A stretch of 64,000 nucleotides of DNA from Aliivibrio salmonicida LFI1238 (GCF_000196495.1 NC_011312.1:930001-994000); one strand, 5' to 3'; counted from the stretch's first letter, positions 17,749-27,527 are shown. Program-made: numbers and translations. The notes: generated by a model from the letters alone, not told the origin.

Positions 17749-18515
17749 GATGATGCCTTTTTATTTTTACTGCAGCATGAACCATTTGTTGGTTCACCAG
17801 AAAGATCATGATTGTGGTGGTGGTCATGATGGTAGAAGGCCAATTCTTGATCTCGTTGTTGACCAAATAATGCAATGTATTTAGGGTGTTTAGAGATCGA
17901 TTCTGGCGCACCAGAACAACAAATGTGATGTTGCAGACAAATGACTTCGTCTGTTTTGGCCATCACAAGATGCAAATCATGAGAAACCATAAATATTGCG
18001 CAATTAAAGCGATGACGAATTGACTCTATTAGCGCATACAAACTGATTTGACCTTGAACATCGACACCTTGGGCTGGTTCATCAAGTACTAGTAAGTCTG
18101 GGCGTTGTAGCAGTGCTCTTGCGAGTAATACCCGCTGAGATTCGCCACCCGATAATTTATGCATATTTGAGTTAAGTAAATGTTCAGCCTCGACCAGCTT
18201 TAATGCATCAAGGTATTCTTGTTGGCTGTATTTCCCCGCTAACTTCAAAAAGCCTTGTACTGTTAGAGGAAGGGAATCATTTAAATGTATTTTTTGAGGT
18301 ACGTAACCAATGCGTAATTTTTTTTCTCTTTTAATCTGACCACTGGTCGGTTTTTGCAAACCGAGAATAGCTTTCACTAACGTTGATTTACCTGCACCAT
18401 TGGGACCAATCAAAGTAATGATCTTATTTGATTCGATGGATAATGAAATATTATCGAGAACATGACGGTCATCAAAGACAACGCAGACATCTTGTAAAGT
18501 GAGTAAAGTAGTCAT
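17745..18515 (-). CDS. znuC: Zinc ABC transporter ATP-binding protein
   Basis: A 256-aa ATPase driving zinc import. Walker A GPNGAGKST, signature LSGGESQRVLLAR and Walker B LLVLDEPAQGVD are intact. The C terminus is rich in His and Cys (HHDHHHNHD, then SCCSK), a plausible metal-binding tail beyond the conserved domain. It is divergent from znuA across a Zur box. Confidence 0.96.
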   Translation of the reverse strand: MTTLLTLQDVCVVFDDRHVLDNISLSIESNKIITLIGPNGAGKSTLVKAILGLQKPTSGQIKREKKLRIGYVPQKIHLNDSLPLTVQGFLKLAGKYSQQEYLDALKLVEAEHLLNSNMHKLSGGESQRVLLARALLQRPDLLVLDEPAQGVDVQGQISLYALIESIRHRFNCAIFMVSHDLHLVMAKTDEVICLQHHICCSGAPESISKHPKYIALFGQQRDQELAFYHHDHHHNHDLSGEPTNGSCCSKNKKASS

Positions 18516-18544
18516 TTTAAAATAAGAGTCGTTTGCAATTAGTA

Positions 18545-18565
18545 AGTGTTATAATGTAACATTTT
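18545..18565. promoter_or_regulatory. Zur operator between znuC and znuA
   Basis: TGTTATA (18547-18553) and TGTAACA (18555-18561) form a near-perfect palindrome centred on one base. This matches the known gammaproteobacterial Zur box with GTTAT and TAAC half-sites. It lies in the 88-bp divergent gap, so zinc-loaded Zur would repress both transcripts. Confidence 0.85.
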
Positions 18566-18603
18566 AGAAATCCAACCGCCATCACATTTTTTAAGAGAAG
18601 AAA

Positions 18604-19497
18604 ATGAGTAAAAAAAATCAATTTATTGCCTTATGTTTATGTACATTGCTAAGCGCTCAAGCTCAAGCAATGAACGTGTTGTCATCAGTGAAACCGATTA
18701 ACCTAATCGTGCAAGAACTGACAAATGGCGTATCGGAATCCTCTTACTTGGTTCCACAAAGTGCTTCTCCACATGATTATGCATTACGTCCTTCTGACAT
18801 TAAAAAAATAAAAAATGCCGATATGATCATTTGGTACGGAAATGATTTAGAACCTTTCCTAAGTAAAGTGTTAGCGGACCAAAAAAATGTCATCACCATC
18901 AGTGAATTTAGTTCGGTTGATTTTTATCACTTTGACCAACATGGGGATGACGCTCATGCCGAAGAAAGCGGGCACCATCACAATACTGATCCGCATTTTT
19001 GGTTAGGCCCAAAAGAAGCTTTGGGTGTAGCAAAAGAGATAACGGTTCAATTGATTAAAATTGATCCATTGAATAAAGACCAATATAAGTCTAATCTTGC
19101 AGCCTTTGAAAATAAGTTAGCACAGGCTGTGGAGACTATTTCAAAGCAATTAAAACCAGTGCAGAGTAAAGGCTACTTTGTTTTTCATGACGCATATGGT
19201 TATTTTGAACGTTATTTTGGAATGAATAACTTGGGGCACTTTACGGTGAGTCCGGATAGAAAACCGGGTGCAAAAACTTTGATTAATATAAAAAAATCAC
19301 TTTTAAATCAACAAGCGGTATGTGTTTTTTCTGAACCTCAGTTTGAACCGGCAATTGTGACTACAATTACCAGAGGAACAGAAGTGCATAAAGGGGAACT
19401 TGATCCTTTAGCCATACAGCAAGCGGATGAAAATGGGGCTTATTTTATATTTCTATCAACCATCAGTAATGAGTTATCACGTTGTCTAAGTCAATAA
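18604..19497 (+). CDS. znuA: Zinc ABC transporter periplasmic binding protein
   Basis: A 297-aa periplasmic zinc-binding protein. A signal peptide (residues 1-22, ending AQAQA) is followed by the cluster A-I domain with metal His in SASPHDYAL, a His/Asp-rich loop (residues ~118-132, containing SGHHHNTDPHFW), and further ligands in VFHDAYGYF and the C-terminal region. Its stop codon overlaps the proposed start of mepM. Confidence 0.96.
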   Translation: MSKKNQFIALCLCTLLSAQAQAMNVLSSVKPINLIVQELTNGVSESSYLVPQSASPHDYALRPSDIKKIKNADMIIWYGNDLEPFLSKVLADQKNVITISEFSSVDFYHFDQHGDDAHAEESGHHHNTDPHFWLGPKEALGVAKEITVQLIKIDPLNKDQYKSNLAAFENKLAQAVETISKQLKPVQSKGYFVFHDAYGYFERYFGMNNLGHFTVSPDRKPGAKTLINIKKSLLNQQAVCVFSEPQFEPAIVTTITRGTEVHKGELDPLAIQQADENGAYFIFLSTISNELSRCLSQ

Positions 19498-20834
19498 AAT
19501 ATAAAAAAGCCATCGCGGCTAAAGTAGGTACATTATCAAAAAGACATAAGTTTATTTTATTGTCTTTATCTCTGTTTACCTGCGTTATCTTAATTTGGGA
19601 ACCTACCCACAGTCTAGGTACTTCCTCATCAGTTCAAGGTCGAAATGAAGTGTCATTATCAAGTGATAATCTTCAAACATTAGCCGATCAAAACAGTGAA
19701 CCTGTTGAGACAATCTTTGAACAAGATGATCCTAATTTCAATGCACCTAAAGATGAACTCGATAAACAGTTAGATGCAGCAGATACTGTGCATTCTCATA
19801 CTGTTGCAAGCGGTGAAACACTCGGTGAAATATTCAAACAATATGCGCTACCAATGGCGGATATGTATTCATTATTGGATGTGAATAAGTCAGCAGCGAA
19901 CATGAGAGTTGGTGCTGATCTTGAGTGGCAGCAAGATAATGATGGAAAATTAACTGAACTTAAAATTCATCGTAATATAAAAGACACTGATGTTTATGCG
20001 TGGAGTGGCGATAAATACACATTTACGCAGTTAGAAGAGAAAGGTGAAATTAAACCGGTATTTCTAACGGGCAGAGTGACGAGTAACTTTTATAACTCAG
20101 CACGTTCAGCAGGATTAACGCCTGGACAAATTCAAACATTGACCAAGCAATTGCAATGGAAATTTGATTTTGGCAGAGAAGCACGTAAAGGTGATAAATT
20201 TGCGGTTGAGATAAATAAAGAATTTATTGATGGAAAGGCCGTGTCATCTGGTGAGGTTGAAGCGGTACTGTACAAAAATGGCAGTAGAGAAATTACCTTA
20301 CTGAAACATACGGATGGTCATTATTATGATGTTCAAGGCCGAAGCTTAAACCGAGCATTGGATCGTTATCCAACACATGAGCGTTTTAGAATCAGTTCGC
20401 CATTTAACCCATATCGAAAACACCCAATTACAGGGCGTATTTCACCACATAATGGGACTGACTTTGCTGCTCCTGTAGGCACCTCTGTTTATGCGACGGG
20501 TGATGGAGTGGTTGTTCGAGCTTTACACCATCCTTTAGCGGGTAATTATGTGATTATTAAGCATGGCCGTGAATACATGACGCGTTATCTTCACTTGAGT
20601 AAGATTTTGGTGAAGAAAGGGCAGAAAGTATCTATGGGCGATAAAATTGCTTTAAGTGGTAATACAGGACGTTCAACAGGGCCACACCTGCATTATGAGC
20701 TGATTAAAAATGGGCGAGCGGTAAATGCAATGAAAGTTCCTTTACCTCAAGCTTCGCCTGTAGATAATAGCGAAAGAGCACACTTTAAACAGCAAGCAAA
20801 ACTCACGATTGATGCATTGCGTGATCAAGTTTAA
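19482..20834 (+). CDS. mepM: Murein DD-endopeptidase MepM-like
   Basis: A cell-envelope peptidase that cleaves D-Ala-mDAP cross-links so new glycan strands can be inserted. The 450-aa product has an N-terminal membrane anchor (about residues 24-40), an Opacity-associated/LysM-like region (SHTVASGETLGEIF, ~105-118), and an M23 domain with HNGTDFAAPVG, YLHLSKI and the GPHLHYEL motif supplying Zn ligands. The best start is a TTG at 19482 overlapping znuA; no ATG with a better ribosome binding site lies near. The znuA-mepM pairing ties a zinc enzyme to zinc uptake, as in E. coli. Confidence 0.92.
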   Translation: MSKSIKYKKAIAAKVGTLSKRHKFILLSLSLFTCVILIWEPTHSLGTSSSVQGRNEVSLSSDNLQTLADQNSEPVETIFEQDDPNFNAPKDELDKQLDAADTVHSHTVASGETLGEIFKQYALPMADMYSLLDVNKSAANMRVGADLEWQQDNDGKLTELKIHRNIKDTDVYAWSGDKYTFTQLEEKGEIKPVFLTGRVTSNFYNSARSAGLTPGQIQTLTKQLQWKFDFGREARKGDKFAVEINKEFIDGKAVSSGEVEAVLYKNGSREITLLKHTDGHYYDVQGRSLNRALDRYPTHERFRISSPFNPYRKHPITGRISPHNGTDFAAPVGTSVYATGDGVVVRALHHPLAGNYVIIKHGREYMTRYLHLSKILVKKGQKVSMGDKIALSGNTGRSTGPHLHYELIKNGRAVNAMKVPLPQASPVDNSERAHFKQQAKLTIDALRDQV

Positions 20835-20858
20835 TTATCCAGTGTGATAAAAAATGTA

Positions 20859-20890
20859 AGCCTTTTCTAATACAGAAAAGGCTTTTTTAT
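20859..20890. terminator. Bidirectional terminator after mepM
   Basis: AGCCTTTTCT and AGAAAAGGCT form a 10-bp stem followed by a T-run on the plus strand. It lies between mepM and the convergent exported RelA/SpoT-like gene. Confidence 0.88.
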
Positions 20891-20893
20891 TGA

Positions 20894-21664
20894 TTAAGCC
20901 AGAGCTTGTGTTGGGAGGTAAGATTTCCAAGCGTTAGCATATAAAGATTGAGATAATGCTCTCAGTTTTGTTATGCGTGCTTGTTCAAATTCAGTGAAGT
21001 TCCTGTCCTCGACAAATACAAGACGTTCCATATTTTGTATTTCTTCGTAAATTTTATGTTCAGCGCCATTCTTAACAATCGCGATGTCTTTTAAATGCAA
21101 TTGGACTTCTGCAACGAGTTTTGTTTTTGGCAATTCAACTAATAGTTTTATATCTCGATACCCTGATTTAGCAGGTGTTGAAAAACGATTCGTTACACTC
21201 AGTATGGTTGTTTCTCTATTTAATGATTCATAAGCAGTCACGAGATCAGGAATGGAATCAGCGACGATGGTTGCTCGTGCGATGTCTGTGAGCTTATTTA
21301 CCTGCCCGTTTAATTCTTGCTCTATTTTTAATAAAGCGCGTTCGCTACTTTTTACGCCAGCAAATTGAGGCTGAGTATTTGAAATCAGAGCGGTTTCTTT
21401 ACAAATATTTTCTAACTCTCGTTGAGCTTGATGAGCTTTAGAATTTAAGATGTCGAAATCGGAATAAGGTTGATGTGAAAACTGGTTCCAACTTTCAATA
21501 GAAAGTAGGCCATTTAAGCTATGAAGGACATGATGGCGATCTAATTCTGATTGGTTAGCTTCTTGAAAATCAGGTTCAATGGACTCAATTAAAGAGGCTG
21601 CTTGTACTTGAGGTCGTCCAAAGACGAGAACCATTAAGACGGCAGCGCGGGCAAACTTTTTCAT
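20894..21664 (-). CDS. Exported protein with RelA/SpoT-like nucleotidyltransferase domain
   Basis: A 256-aa protein beginning with a convincing signal peptide (residues 1-22, ending PQVQA). Residues ~123-210 resemble the RelA/SpoT synthetase fold: DIARATIV (Asp127, Arg130), SGYRDIKLLVEL (Gly168-Tyr169), AEVQLH (Glu186) and EHKIYEE (His203). These correspond to the Mg-binding Asp, the guanine-stacking Tyr and the catalytic Glu of alarmone synthetases. The family call is my reading of these motifs. An exported member is odd because ATP and GTP are cytoplasmic; it might be a secreted effector, or a repurposed fold. It is monocistronic. Confidence 0.6.
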   Translation of the reverse strand: MKKFARAAVLMVLVFGRPQVQAASLIESIEPDFQEANQSELDRHHVLHSLNGLLSIESWNQFSHQPYSDFDILNSKAHQAQRELENICKETALISNTQPQFAGVKSSERALLKIEQELNGQVNKLTDIARATIVADSIPDLVTAYESLNRETTILSVTNRFSTPAKSGYRDIKLLVELPKTKLVAEVQLHLKDIAIVKNGAEHKIYEEIQNMERLVFVEDRNFTEFEQARITKLRALSQSLYANAWKSYLPTQALA

Positions 21665-22022
21665 TCTTTTTCCTTAGCAAGATAGAAAGAAATAGCAACT
21701 AAGTAAAGCGTATCTTAGCAACACCTACTAATGAAATATGGGCATAGTTAGCAGATTCAATACCTAGCAAATAACCATTATTTAGGTTTGAGTTAGGCAT
21801 CACAAAATGACACTTTATGACGTAAATATAGGTCAAAATTTGAACTTTTCTAATCGGGAAATGAAAGCAATTGTAACGAGAATATTTGATATTAATTAAT
21901 CATAAGAGATTGATACGGCGACGAAGTGCCTTTTTAGTCACTAACTCTGTTATTTAGCCGCTAAATGTGTAAAATCGAGACTTCTTTTTTATACCGAAAT
22001 TTAGAGTACAAGTAGGTTATCT
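21665..22022. other. Intergenic region upstream of tyrS
   Basis: A 358-bp AT-rich gap between the divergent RelA/SpoT-like gene and tyrS. It should hold both promoters. I see no open frame with a convincing start, no RNA gene and no T-box-like leader; no site could be assigned confidently. Confidence 0.5.
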
Positions 22023-23303
22023 ATGACAGCAACAAATGAATTATTGCAGGATTTAAAAGCTCGTGGGCTTATTGCACAGTGTACAGCAGATGAAGAACTT
22101 GCTGAGCACCTATCTACAGACTGTCGTACTCTCTATTGTGGTTTCGATCCGACAGCAGACAGCTTACATATTGGTAGCCTTGTTCCTCTTTTAGTGCTTA
22201 AACGTTTTCAACAAGCAGGTCATAAGCCATTAGCGCTTGTTGGCGGTGCAACTGGCCTAATTGGTGACCCAAGCTTTAAAGCGGCTGAGCGTCAATTAAA
22301 TACATCTGATGTTGTTGGTGATTGGGTTAATAAAATCCGTGCACAAGTGTCTGCATTTGTTGATTTTAATGAATCAAAAAATGGCGCAGAAGTGGTGAAT
22401 AACCTAGATTGGATTGGTGAAATCAATGTAATCGAATTCATGCGTGATATCGGCAAGCACTTCAGCGTAAACTCAATGATTCAAAAAGAATCAGTGAAGC
22501 AGCGTATTGACCGTGAAGGTTCTGGTATTTCATTTACTGAATTCAGCTACATGCTACTTCAATCATACGATTTTGCTGCATTGAATAAAGCGAAAGAATG
22601 TACGCTTCAAATCGGTGGTTCTGATCAATGGGGTAACATTACTGGCGGTATCGACCTAACTCGCCGTATGAACCGTAATAAAGTATTTGGTTTAACGCTA
22701 CCTCTAGTGACTAAATCCGACGGTACTAAATTCGGCAAAACAGAATCAGGTACAATTTGGTTAGACCCAAGCAAAACGTCACCATACGCATTCTTCCAAT
22801 TCTGGTTGGGAACAGCAGATGCTGATGTATATGATTTCTTACGTTTCTTCACATTCTTATCTGTTGATGAGATTGCTGCTTTTGAAGAGAGTGACAAAAG
22901 TGTACAAGGTCGTCCTGCAGGCCAAGGTGTACTAGCTAAAGAAGTGACTCGCTTAGTGCATGGTGAAGAAGGTTTAGCGTCTTCTGAGCGCATTACAGCC
23001 GCGTTATTCTCTGGTGACTTAGCCTCTCTAACTGAAACCGATTTAGCACAATTAGCACAAGATGGTCTACCAACGACTGAACTTGAGGCTTCTGAGCAAA
23101 CTATCGTTGAAGTACTGACTCAATCTGAACTAGCAAAATCAAATAAGATGGCGCGTGAATTTATTGGTAACGGTGCGGTTTCAGTGAATGGTGAAAAAGT
23201 GGCTGATGCTGAAGTGATTCTGAAAAAAGAAGACGCATTATTCGGTAAATACAGCGTAATTAAGCGTGGTAAGAAACTGTTTAACTTATACATCTGGAAA
23301 TAA
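22023..23303 (+). CDS. tyrS: Tyrosyl-tRNA synthetase
   Basis: Class I aminoacyl-tRNA synthetase of 426 aa charging tRNA-Tyr. The tyrosine pocket (YCGFDPTADSLHIGSL), with the HIGH-like HIGS, the QIGGSDQWGNI motif and the KFGKT (KMSKS equivalent) are intact. A C-terminal S4 RNA-binding domain spans residues ~355-426. Length matches E. coli TyrS (424 aa), unlike the divergent TyrZ type. Confidence 0.97.
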   Translation: MTATNELLQDLKARGLIAQCTADEELAEHLSTDCRTLYCGFDPTADSLHIGSLVPLLVLKRFQQAGHKPLALVGGATGLIGDPSFKAAERQLNTSDVVGDWVNKIRAQVSAFVDFNESKNGAEVVNNLDWIGEINVIEFMRDIGKHFSVNSMIQKESVKQRIDREGSGISFTEFSYMLLQSYDFAALNKAKECTLQIGGSDQWGNITGGIDLTRRMNRNKVFGLTLPLVTKSDGTKFGKTESGTIWLDPSKTSPYAFFQFWLGTADADVYDFLRFFTFLSVDEIAAFEESDKSVQGRPAGQGVLAKEVTRLVHGEEGLASSERITAALFSGDLASLTETDLAQLAQDGLPTTELEASEQTIVEVLTQSELAKSNKMAREFIGNGAVSVNGEKVADAEVILKKEDALFGKYSVIKRGKKLFNLYIWK

Positions 23304-23372
23304 TATTAGCTTCCGTTGATGAGGGATTTGTCTCTCATTAATGGGAGATAAATTATTCATTGTTCAGATAAT

Positions 23373-23405
23373 AAAAAAGCGAACCGACAAGGTTCGCTTT
23401 TTTTA
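23373..23405. terminator. Bidirectional terminator between tyrS and ygiQ
   Basis: AAAAAAGCGAACC, the loop GACAA, then GGTTCGCTTTTTT: a long stem with A and T runs on either side, between convergent genes. Confidence 0.92.
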
Positions 23406-23439
23406 TGCATGTTAATTTGTTCTATTTAAGAAACCGTAA

Positions 23440-25812
23440 TTAACGGTGTTTTGGTTTATTACGTTTTGGTGCTGAACCGCTTGGCTTATTTGCAGTAGGT
23501 TTACTGCTACCAGGTTTGCCATTACCACTTGGTTTGTTGTTTGAATAACCGTTGCGAACCCCATTCTTTTGACCGCTAGAGGCTGGTTTATCTGAACCAG
23601 AATTCCCTGTACGGTTTTGTTGCTGTCCTTGTGTAGCAGGCTTGCCACTGCGGTTACTATTATTTTGACCACTGCGATTATTGCTAGTACGAGGATCACC
23701 ATCAAACTGCGCTTGCGTATGCTTAGTTGCAAAGCGTTTTGCGCCATGACGACCTGTTTGACGACGTTCAGCCGGTGTTTGTGTATCAATGTCATGTTCA
23801 GGCACTAAACAGTGTGGTTTGTCACCAATAAGGTGCTTTTTACCCATCTCAGTTAATGCTTCACGGATCATTTTCCAGTTTTTAGGATCATGATAACGCA
23901 ATAGGCCTTTGTGCAGTCGGCGTTGACGCTCACCTTTTGCAACGGTCACATCTTCACGTTTTTTATATTTAACGCGTTTTAGTGGGTTGGTTTCTGAGTA
24001 ATACATTGACGTTGCATTACACATTGGTGATGGATAGAAGTTCTGAACCTGATCACACTCAAGGTTGTTCTTTTTCAGCCACATCGCTAGATTCAGCATG
24101 TCTTCATCTTCTGTGCCCGGGTGAGCCGAGATAAAGTAAGGAATTAGATATTGTTTCTTACCTGCTTCTTTGCTGTATTTCTCAAACATTGTTTTGAAGC
24201 GATCGTATGACCCCATCTCAGGCTTCATCATAAGATCTAATGGGCCTTTTTCAGTATGTTCAGGGGCAATTTTTAAGTAACCACCAACGTGGTGAGTCAC
24301 TAACTCACGTACGTATTCTGGCGATTCAATCGCTAAGTCGTAACGAACACCAGAGGCAATTAAGACTTTCTTTATGCCTTTTACTTGGCGTGCTTCACGG
24401 TACAAATCAATCGTATGTACGTGATCGGTATTTAACTTGTCACAGATCTTAGGGAAAACACAAGATGGTCGACGACACGTTGCTTCCGCTTTTGGTATTG
24501 AACAACCTAAACGGTACATATTTGCTGTTGGGCCACCAAGATCTGAGATCGTACCGGTAAATCCAGGAACCTTGTCGCGAATTTCTTCTAATTCATTAAG
24601 AATTGATTTTTTAGAGCGGTTTTGAATGATACGACCTTCGTGCTCTGTAATACTACAGAACGAACAACCACCAAAACAACCACGCATAATGTTGACTGAT
24701 GTTTTAATCATTTCATACGCAGGGATTTTTGCTTTGCCATACATTGGGTGTGGTACGCGTGCATAAGGCAGATCAAACACAAAATCCATTTCTTCTGTTG
24801 TCAGAGGAATTGGCGCTTGGTTTACCCATAACTCACGATCACCATGACGTTGGATTAATGCACGACCAGAATATGGGTTCGTTTCTAAATGCATAATACG
24901 ACTAGCATGAGCATAAAGAATACGGTCACTGTTTAATTTTTCAAACGGTGGAATGCGAATTGCTGTTGTTTTTGAATCATGGCGAGAAGCGGTTACCGTA
25001 ATAACTTGTGGTTGCTCTTCTTTCACTTCAGCTTTATTGGTTTCGCATTGTTCTTCTGTTGCGTATGGGTTAATAGGCACAAACATAGTTTTGCCTGGCT
25101 TCTCAATACGAGATGAATCAATGATTTTAAATCCTTCCGGTTCCGCTGCGAGGTTAACGGCAGTACCACGGATGTTGGTCATTGTTTTCACGTCTTCACC
25201 ACTAGCAAGACGGTGAGCAACCTCAACCAATGCACGTTCCGCATTACCAAACAGAAGAATGTCGCCTTTTGCATCAAATAATACAGAACGACGAACTTTG
25301 TCAGACCAGTAATCATAATGCGCTAGACGACGAAGACTTGCCTCAATACCACCCAATACGATAGGGGTGTCTTTAAACGCTTCACGACAACGTTGAGAAT
25401 AGACTAATACTGCACGATCAGGGCGCTTACCGCCTTCATTGTTTGGAGTATAAGCATCATCGTGACGAAGTTTTTTATCCGAGGTATAACGGTTGATCAT
25501 GGAATCCATGTTACCTGCAGTGATACCAAAGAATAAGTTTGGTTGACCAAGGATCATGAACTCGTCTTTGTTTTCCCATTTTGGCTGGGCAATGATACCA
25601 ACGCGGAAGCCTTGTGCTTCTAGCAAACGTCCGATGATCGCCATACCAAAACTTGGGTGATCCACATACGCATCCCCAGTTACAATGATAATGTCGCAGC
25701 TATCCCAACCAAGTTGGTCCATTTCTTTACGAGAAGTAGGAAAGAAAGGGGCTGTTCCATAGCATTCTGCCCAGAATTTCGGGTATTCGTTTATTGGAGT
25801 TACGTTGTGCAT
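23440..25812 (-). CDS. ygiQ: UPF0313 radical SAM protein YgiQ
   Basis: A 790-aa radical-SAM protein. The cluster-binding C-x3-C-x2-C motif is RGCFGGCSFCSITEHEGR, and an N-terminal cobalamin-binding-like domain (GWDSCDIIIVTGDAYVDHPSFG) precedes it. Later segments GGPTANMYR and SAHPGTEDEDM are characteristic of the family, whose substrate is unknown. The last ~90 residues form a low-complexity Ser/Gly/Asn/Lys-rich basic tail with no fold. Monocistronic. Confidence 0.93.
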   Translation of the reverse strand: MHNVTPINEYPKFWAECYGTAPFFPTSRKEMDQLGWDSCDIIIVTGDAYVDHPSFGMAIIGRLLEAQGFRVGIIAQPKWENKDEFMILGQPNLFFGITAGNMDSMINRYTSDKKLRHDDAYTPNNEGGKRPDRAVLVYSQRCREAFKDTPIVLGGIEASLRRLAHYDYWSDKVRRSVLFDAKGDILLFGNAERALVEVAHRLASGEDVKTMTNIRGTAVNLAAEPEGFKIIDSSRIEKPGKTMFVPINPYATEEQCETNKAEVKEEQPQVITVTASRHDSKTTAIRIPPFEKLNSDRILYAHASRIMHLETNPYSGRALIQRHGDRELWVNQAPIPLTTEEMDFVFDLPYARVPHPMYGKAKIPAYEMIKTSVNIMRGCFGGCSFCSITEHEGRIIQNRSKKSILNELEEIRDKVPGFTGTISDLGGPTANMYRLGCSIPKAEATCRRPSCVFPKICDKLNTDHVHTIDLYREARQVKGIKKVLIASGVRYDLAIESPEYVRELVTHHVGGYLKIAPEHTEKGPLDLMMKPEMGSYDRFKTMFEKYSKEAGKKQYLIPYFISAHPGTEDEDMLNLAMWLKKNNLECDQVQNFYPSPMCNATSMYYSETNPLKRVKYKKREDVTVAKGERQRRLHKGLLRYHDPKNWKMIREALTEMGKKHLIGDKPHCLVPEHDIDTQTPAERRQTGRHGAKRFATKHTQAQFDGDPRTSNNRSGQNNSNRSGKPATQGQQQNRTGNSGSDKPASSGQKNGVRNGYSNNKPSGNGKPGSSKPTANKPSGSAPKRNKPKHR

Positions 25813-25914
25813 TAGTTCACCTCAGAATTTGGAGGCCGAATTATACCGATTTGAGAGTGTTTTAACCAGAAAAGAAAGGCCCCTTTCTAAGTAAGAGAAT
25901 TATTTGAAGAAATA

Positions 25915-25995
25915 TTATAAAAATAAGCGGTAAAGATAAGCGACGGAAGTGGCGGAGAGAAAGAGAGCGACAAGGATGGCTGTTTGTCTAATCAT
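25915..25995 (-). CDS. Possible 26-aa single-helix membrane peptide
   Basis: The frame reads MIRQTAILVALF followed by LSATSVAYLYRLFL, that is a short basic N terminus and one hydrophobic helix. An AGGT-containing stretch lies about 10 nt upstream of the ATG. It sits alone in the 347-bp gap between ygiQ and dcuC. The compact membrane-peptide character is the only evidence; it could be chance. I do not recognise a family. Confidence 0.3.
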   Translation of the reverse strand: MIRQTAILVALFLSATSVAYLYRLFL

Positions 25996-26109
25996 TACTA
26001 ATTTACCTATTAATTGTAGATTCATATTTGAGGTAAATATATAGGCTATCGATGCATTTTGGGTGAGCAAACTGTAAATTCTTTGTGATAAAGGTGCCTA
26101 CTATAATAA

Positions 26110-26142
26110 AAAACGCCAGTACTTTTACACTACTGGCGTTAA
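26110..26142. terminator. Terminator downstream of dcuC
   Basis: AACGCCAGTA (26112-26121) and TACTGGCGTT (26131-26140) form a 10-bp stem; on the minus strand it is followed by a U-run. It ends the dcuC transcript. Confidence 0.88.
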
Positions 26143-26159
26143 TATCACTTTTTACTTAA

Positions 26160-27527
26160 TTATACGTACATAGGAACCAGTACCATTGTGCCTACGATAA
26201 CCGTAATTAAACCGCAGATAACAGGAACAGAGGTACGTTTAACTACTTCAAATGGACTGATTTTAGCCATACCAGATGTCGCAACAATAACACCAGATAC
26301 CGGTGAAATAGTACGACCAAGGTTAGATGCTTGAAGCATCGGAATGATTAAGAATGCAGGGCTTAGACCCATTTTATCAGCAAGTTGTGGAGCAAGCTCA
26401 ACAAAGGCATAAAATGGTGCGTTACCAGAACCGGTAGCAATTGCAGCGGCTACGGTTAAACCAGTAAGAAGAAGCATTAACGCCATACCACCAGCACCAG
26501 CAGAATCAGCAAGGTGAAGTAGGTTATCAATGGCACCTACTGACATTAGACCTTGTGCAAATACGCCAGCGGCTACCAATAGCATTACCACGCCTTTAAA
26601 TGCATCGGCCATGCCTTCGTAGCATGATTCTAAATCTTCAAGTGTTGCTCTGCCGTTAAAGCGGTTAGTAATGAAATTGACGATCGCGCCAATAAAGATA
26701 GACGCTACAACGATAGTATAAATATCTAAAGATAAACCAGGGATAGTTTGGCCGTTGAAGATAAAAACACCCACAATTGGCAAGAAAGGCAAAATCGCGT
26801 AATAAGACGGCGCGTTTACTTCCATTGCCGAAATATCCACTTTTTCCATTGGCGTGTTTTCTTTCTTATCTAGATACTTGTTCCAGAAGAAAGCGGCGGC
26901 GGCCATTACAATGATTGCACAGATAGAAACAGGTAATACCGTTTCAACCGCAAAGGTATGTAAAGGAAGGCCAGACTTTTCTGCTGCAACAATAACATCA
27001 CCAGAAGTCGGAGAAAGAATGATTGCGGCTGGTGAAGCACAAACGGCTACTGCTGCTGGGCGAGAAATACCCATTGCTGTCATCATTGGGAAAAGGGTTG
27101 CCATTAACAGCACACCAAGACCTGTTGCCGAACTTACAGCAAGGGACATTAAACATGCCACAATGTAAGCCGCTACAAGTAACACATAAGGTGATTTAAT
27201 AAATGCTAATGGTTTAGAAAATTGTTTAACAACGACATTATTTGCGCCAATGTGAGTCATATAAGAAGCAAAACCACAAAGTAGCATGATTTGCATACCC
27301 AAGCCGCCCCCACGATATTGCAGCATGTATTTCACGTATTCTAATGCGTCGGTTAATAAGTTACCTGTTGTCGCAACTTTAGCCGGTAAAACAGTATGGC
27401 CTAATAAACCCGCAATCATTAATAACGCTAAACCCGCAGTCAGTAGAACACCGGCAGCCTTATATCCTTTGACAATAAAGTAACCAACCAAAACGGTGAT
27501 CACTAAACCAATCATTAACTCCAACAT
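26160..27527 (-). CDS. dcuC: Anaerobic C4-dicarboxylate transporter DcuC
   Basis: A 455-aa inner-membrane carrier of the DcuC family, which in E. coli acts mainly in succinate efflux and dicarboxylate exchange during fermentation. It has about twelve hydrophobic helices and the family segments SLAVSSATGLGVLLMATLFP, SPAAIILSPTSGDVIVA and ATGSGNAPFYAF. No partner gene lies beside it. Expression under low oxygen (FNR, ArcA) is likely from the family, but I found no clear FNR box upstream. Confidence 0.88.
   Translation of the reverse strand: MLELMIGLVITVLVGYFIVKGYKAAGVLLTAGLALLMIAGLLGHTVLPAKVATTGNLLTDALEYVKYMLQYRGGGLGMQIMLLCGFASYMTHIGANNVVVKQFSKPLAFIKSPYVLLVAAYIVACLMSLAVSSATGLGVLLMATLFPMMTAMGISRPAAVAVCASPAAIILSPTSGDVIVAAEKSGLPLHTFAVETVLPVSICAIIVMAAAAFFWNKYLDKKENTPMEKVDISAMEVNAPSYYAILPFLPIVGVFIFNGQTIPGLSLDIYTIVVASIFIGAIVNFITNRFNGRATLEDLESCYEGMADAFKGVVMLLVAAGVFAQGLMSVGAIDNLLHLADSAGAGGMALMLLLTGLTVAAAIATGSGNAPFYAFVELAPQLADKMGLSPAFLIIPMLQASNLGRTISPVSGVIVATSGMAKISPFEVVKRTSVPVICGLITVIVGTMVLVPMYV

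Noticed and set aside
23440..23720. Repeats in the 3' end of ygiQ as a separate element
   Set aside because: The repetitive sequence is in frame and encodes the Ser/Gly/Asn-rich C-terminal tail commonly seen in YgiQ.
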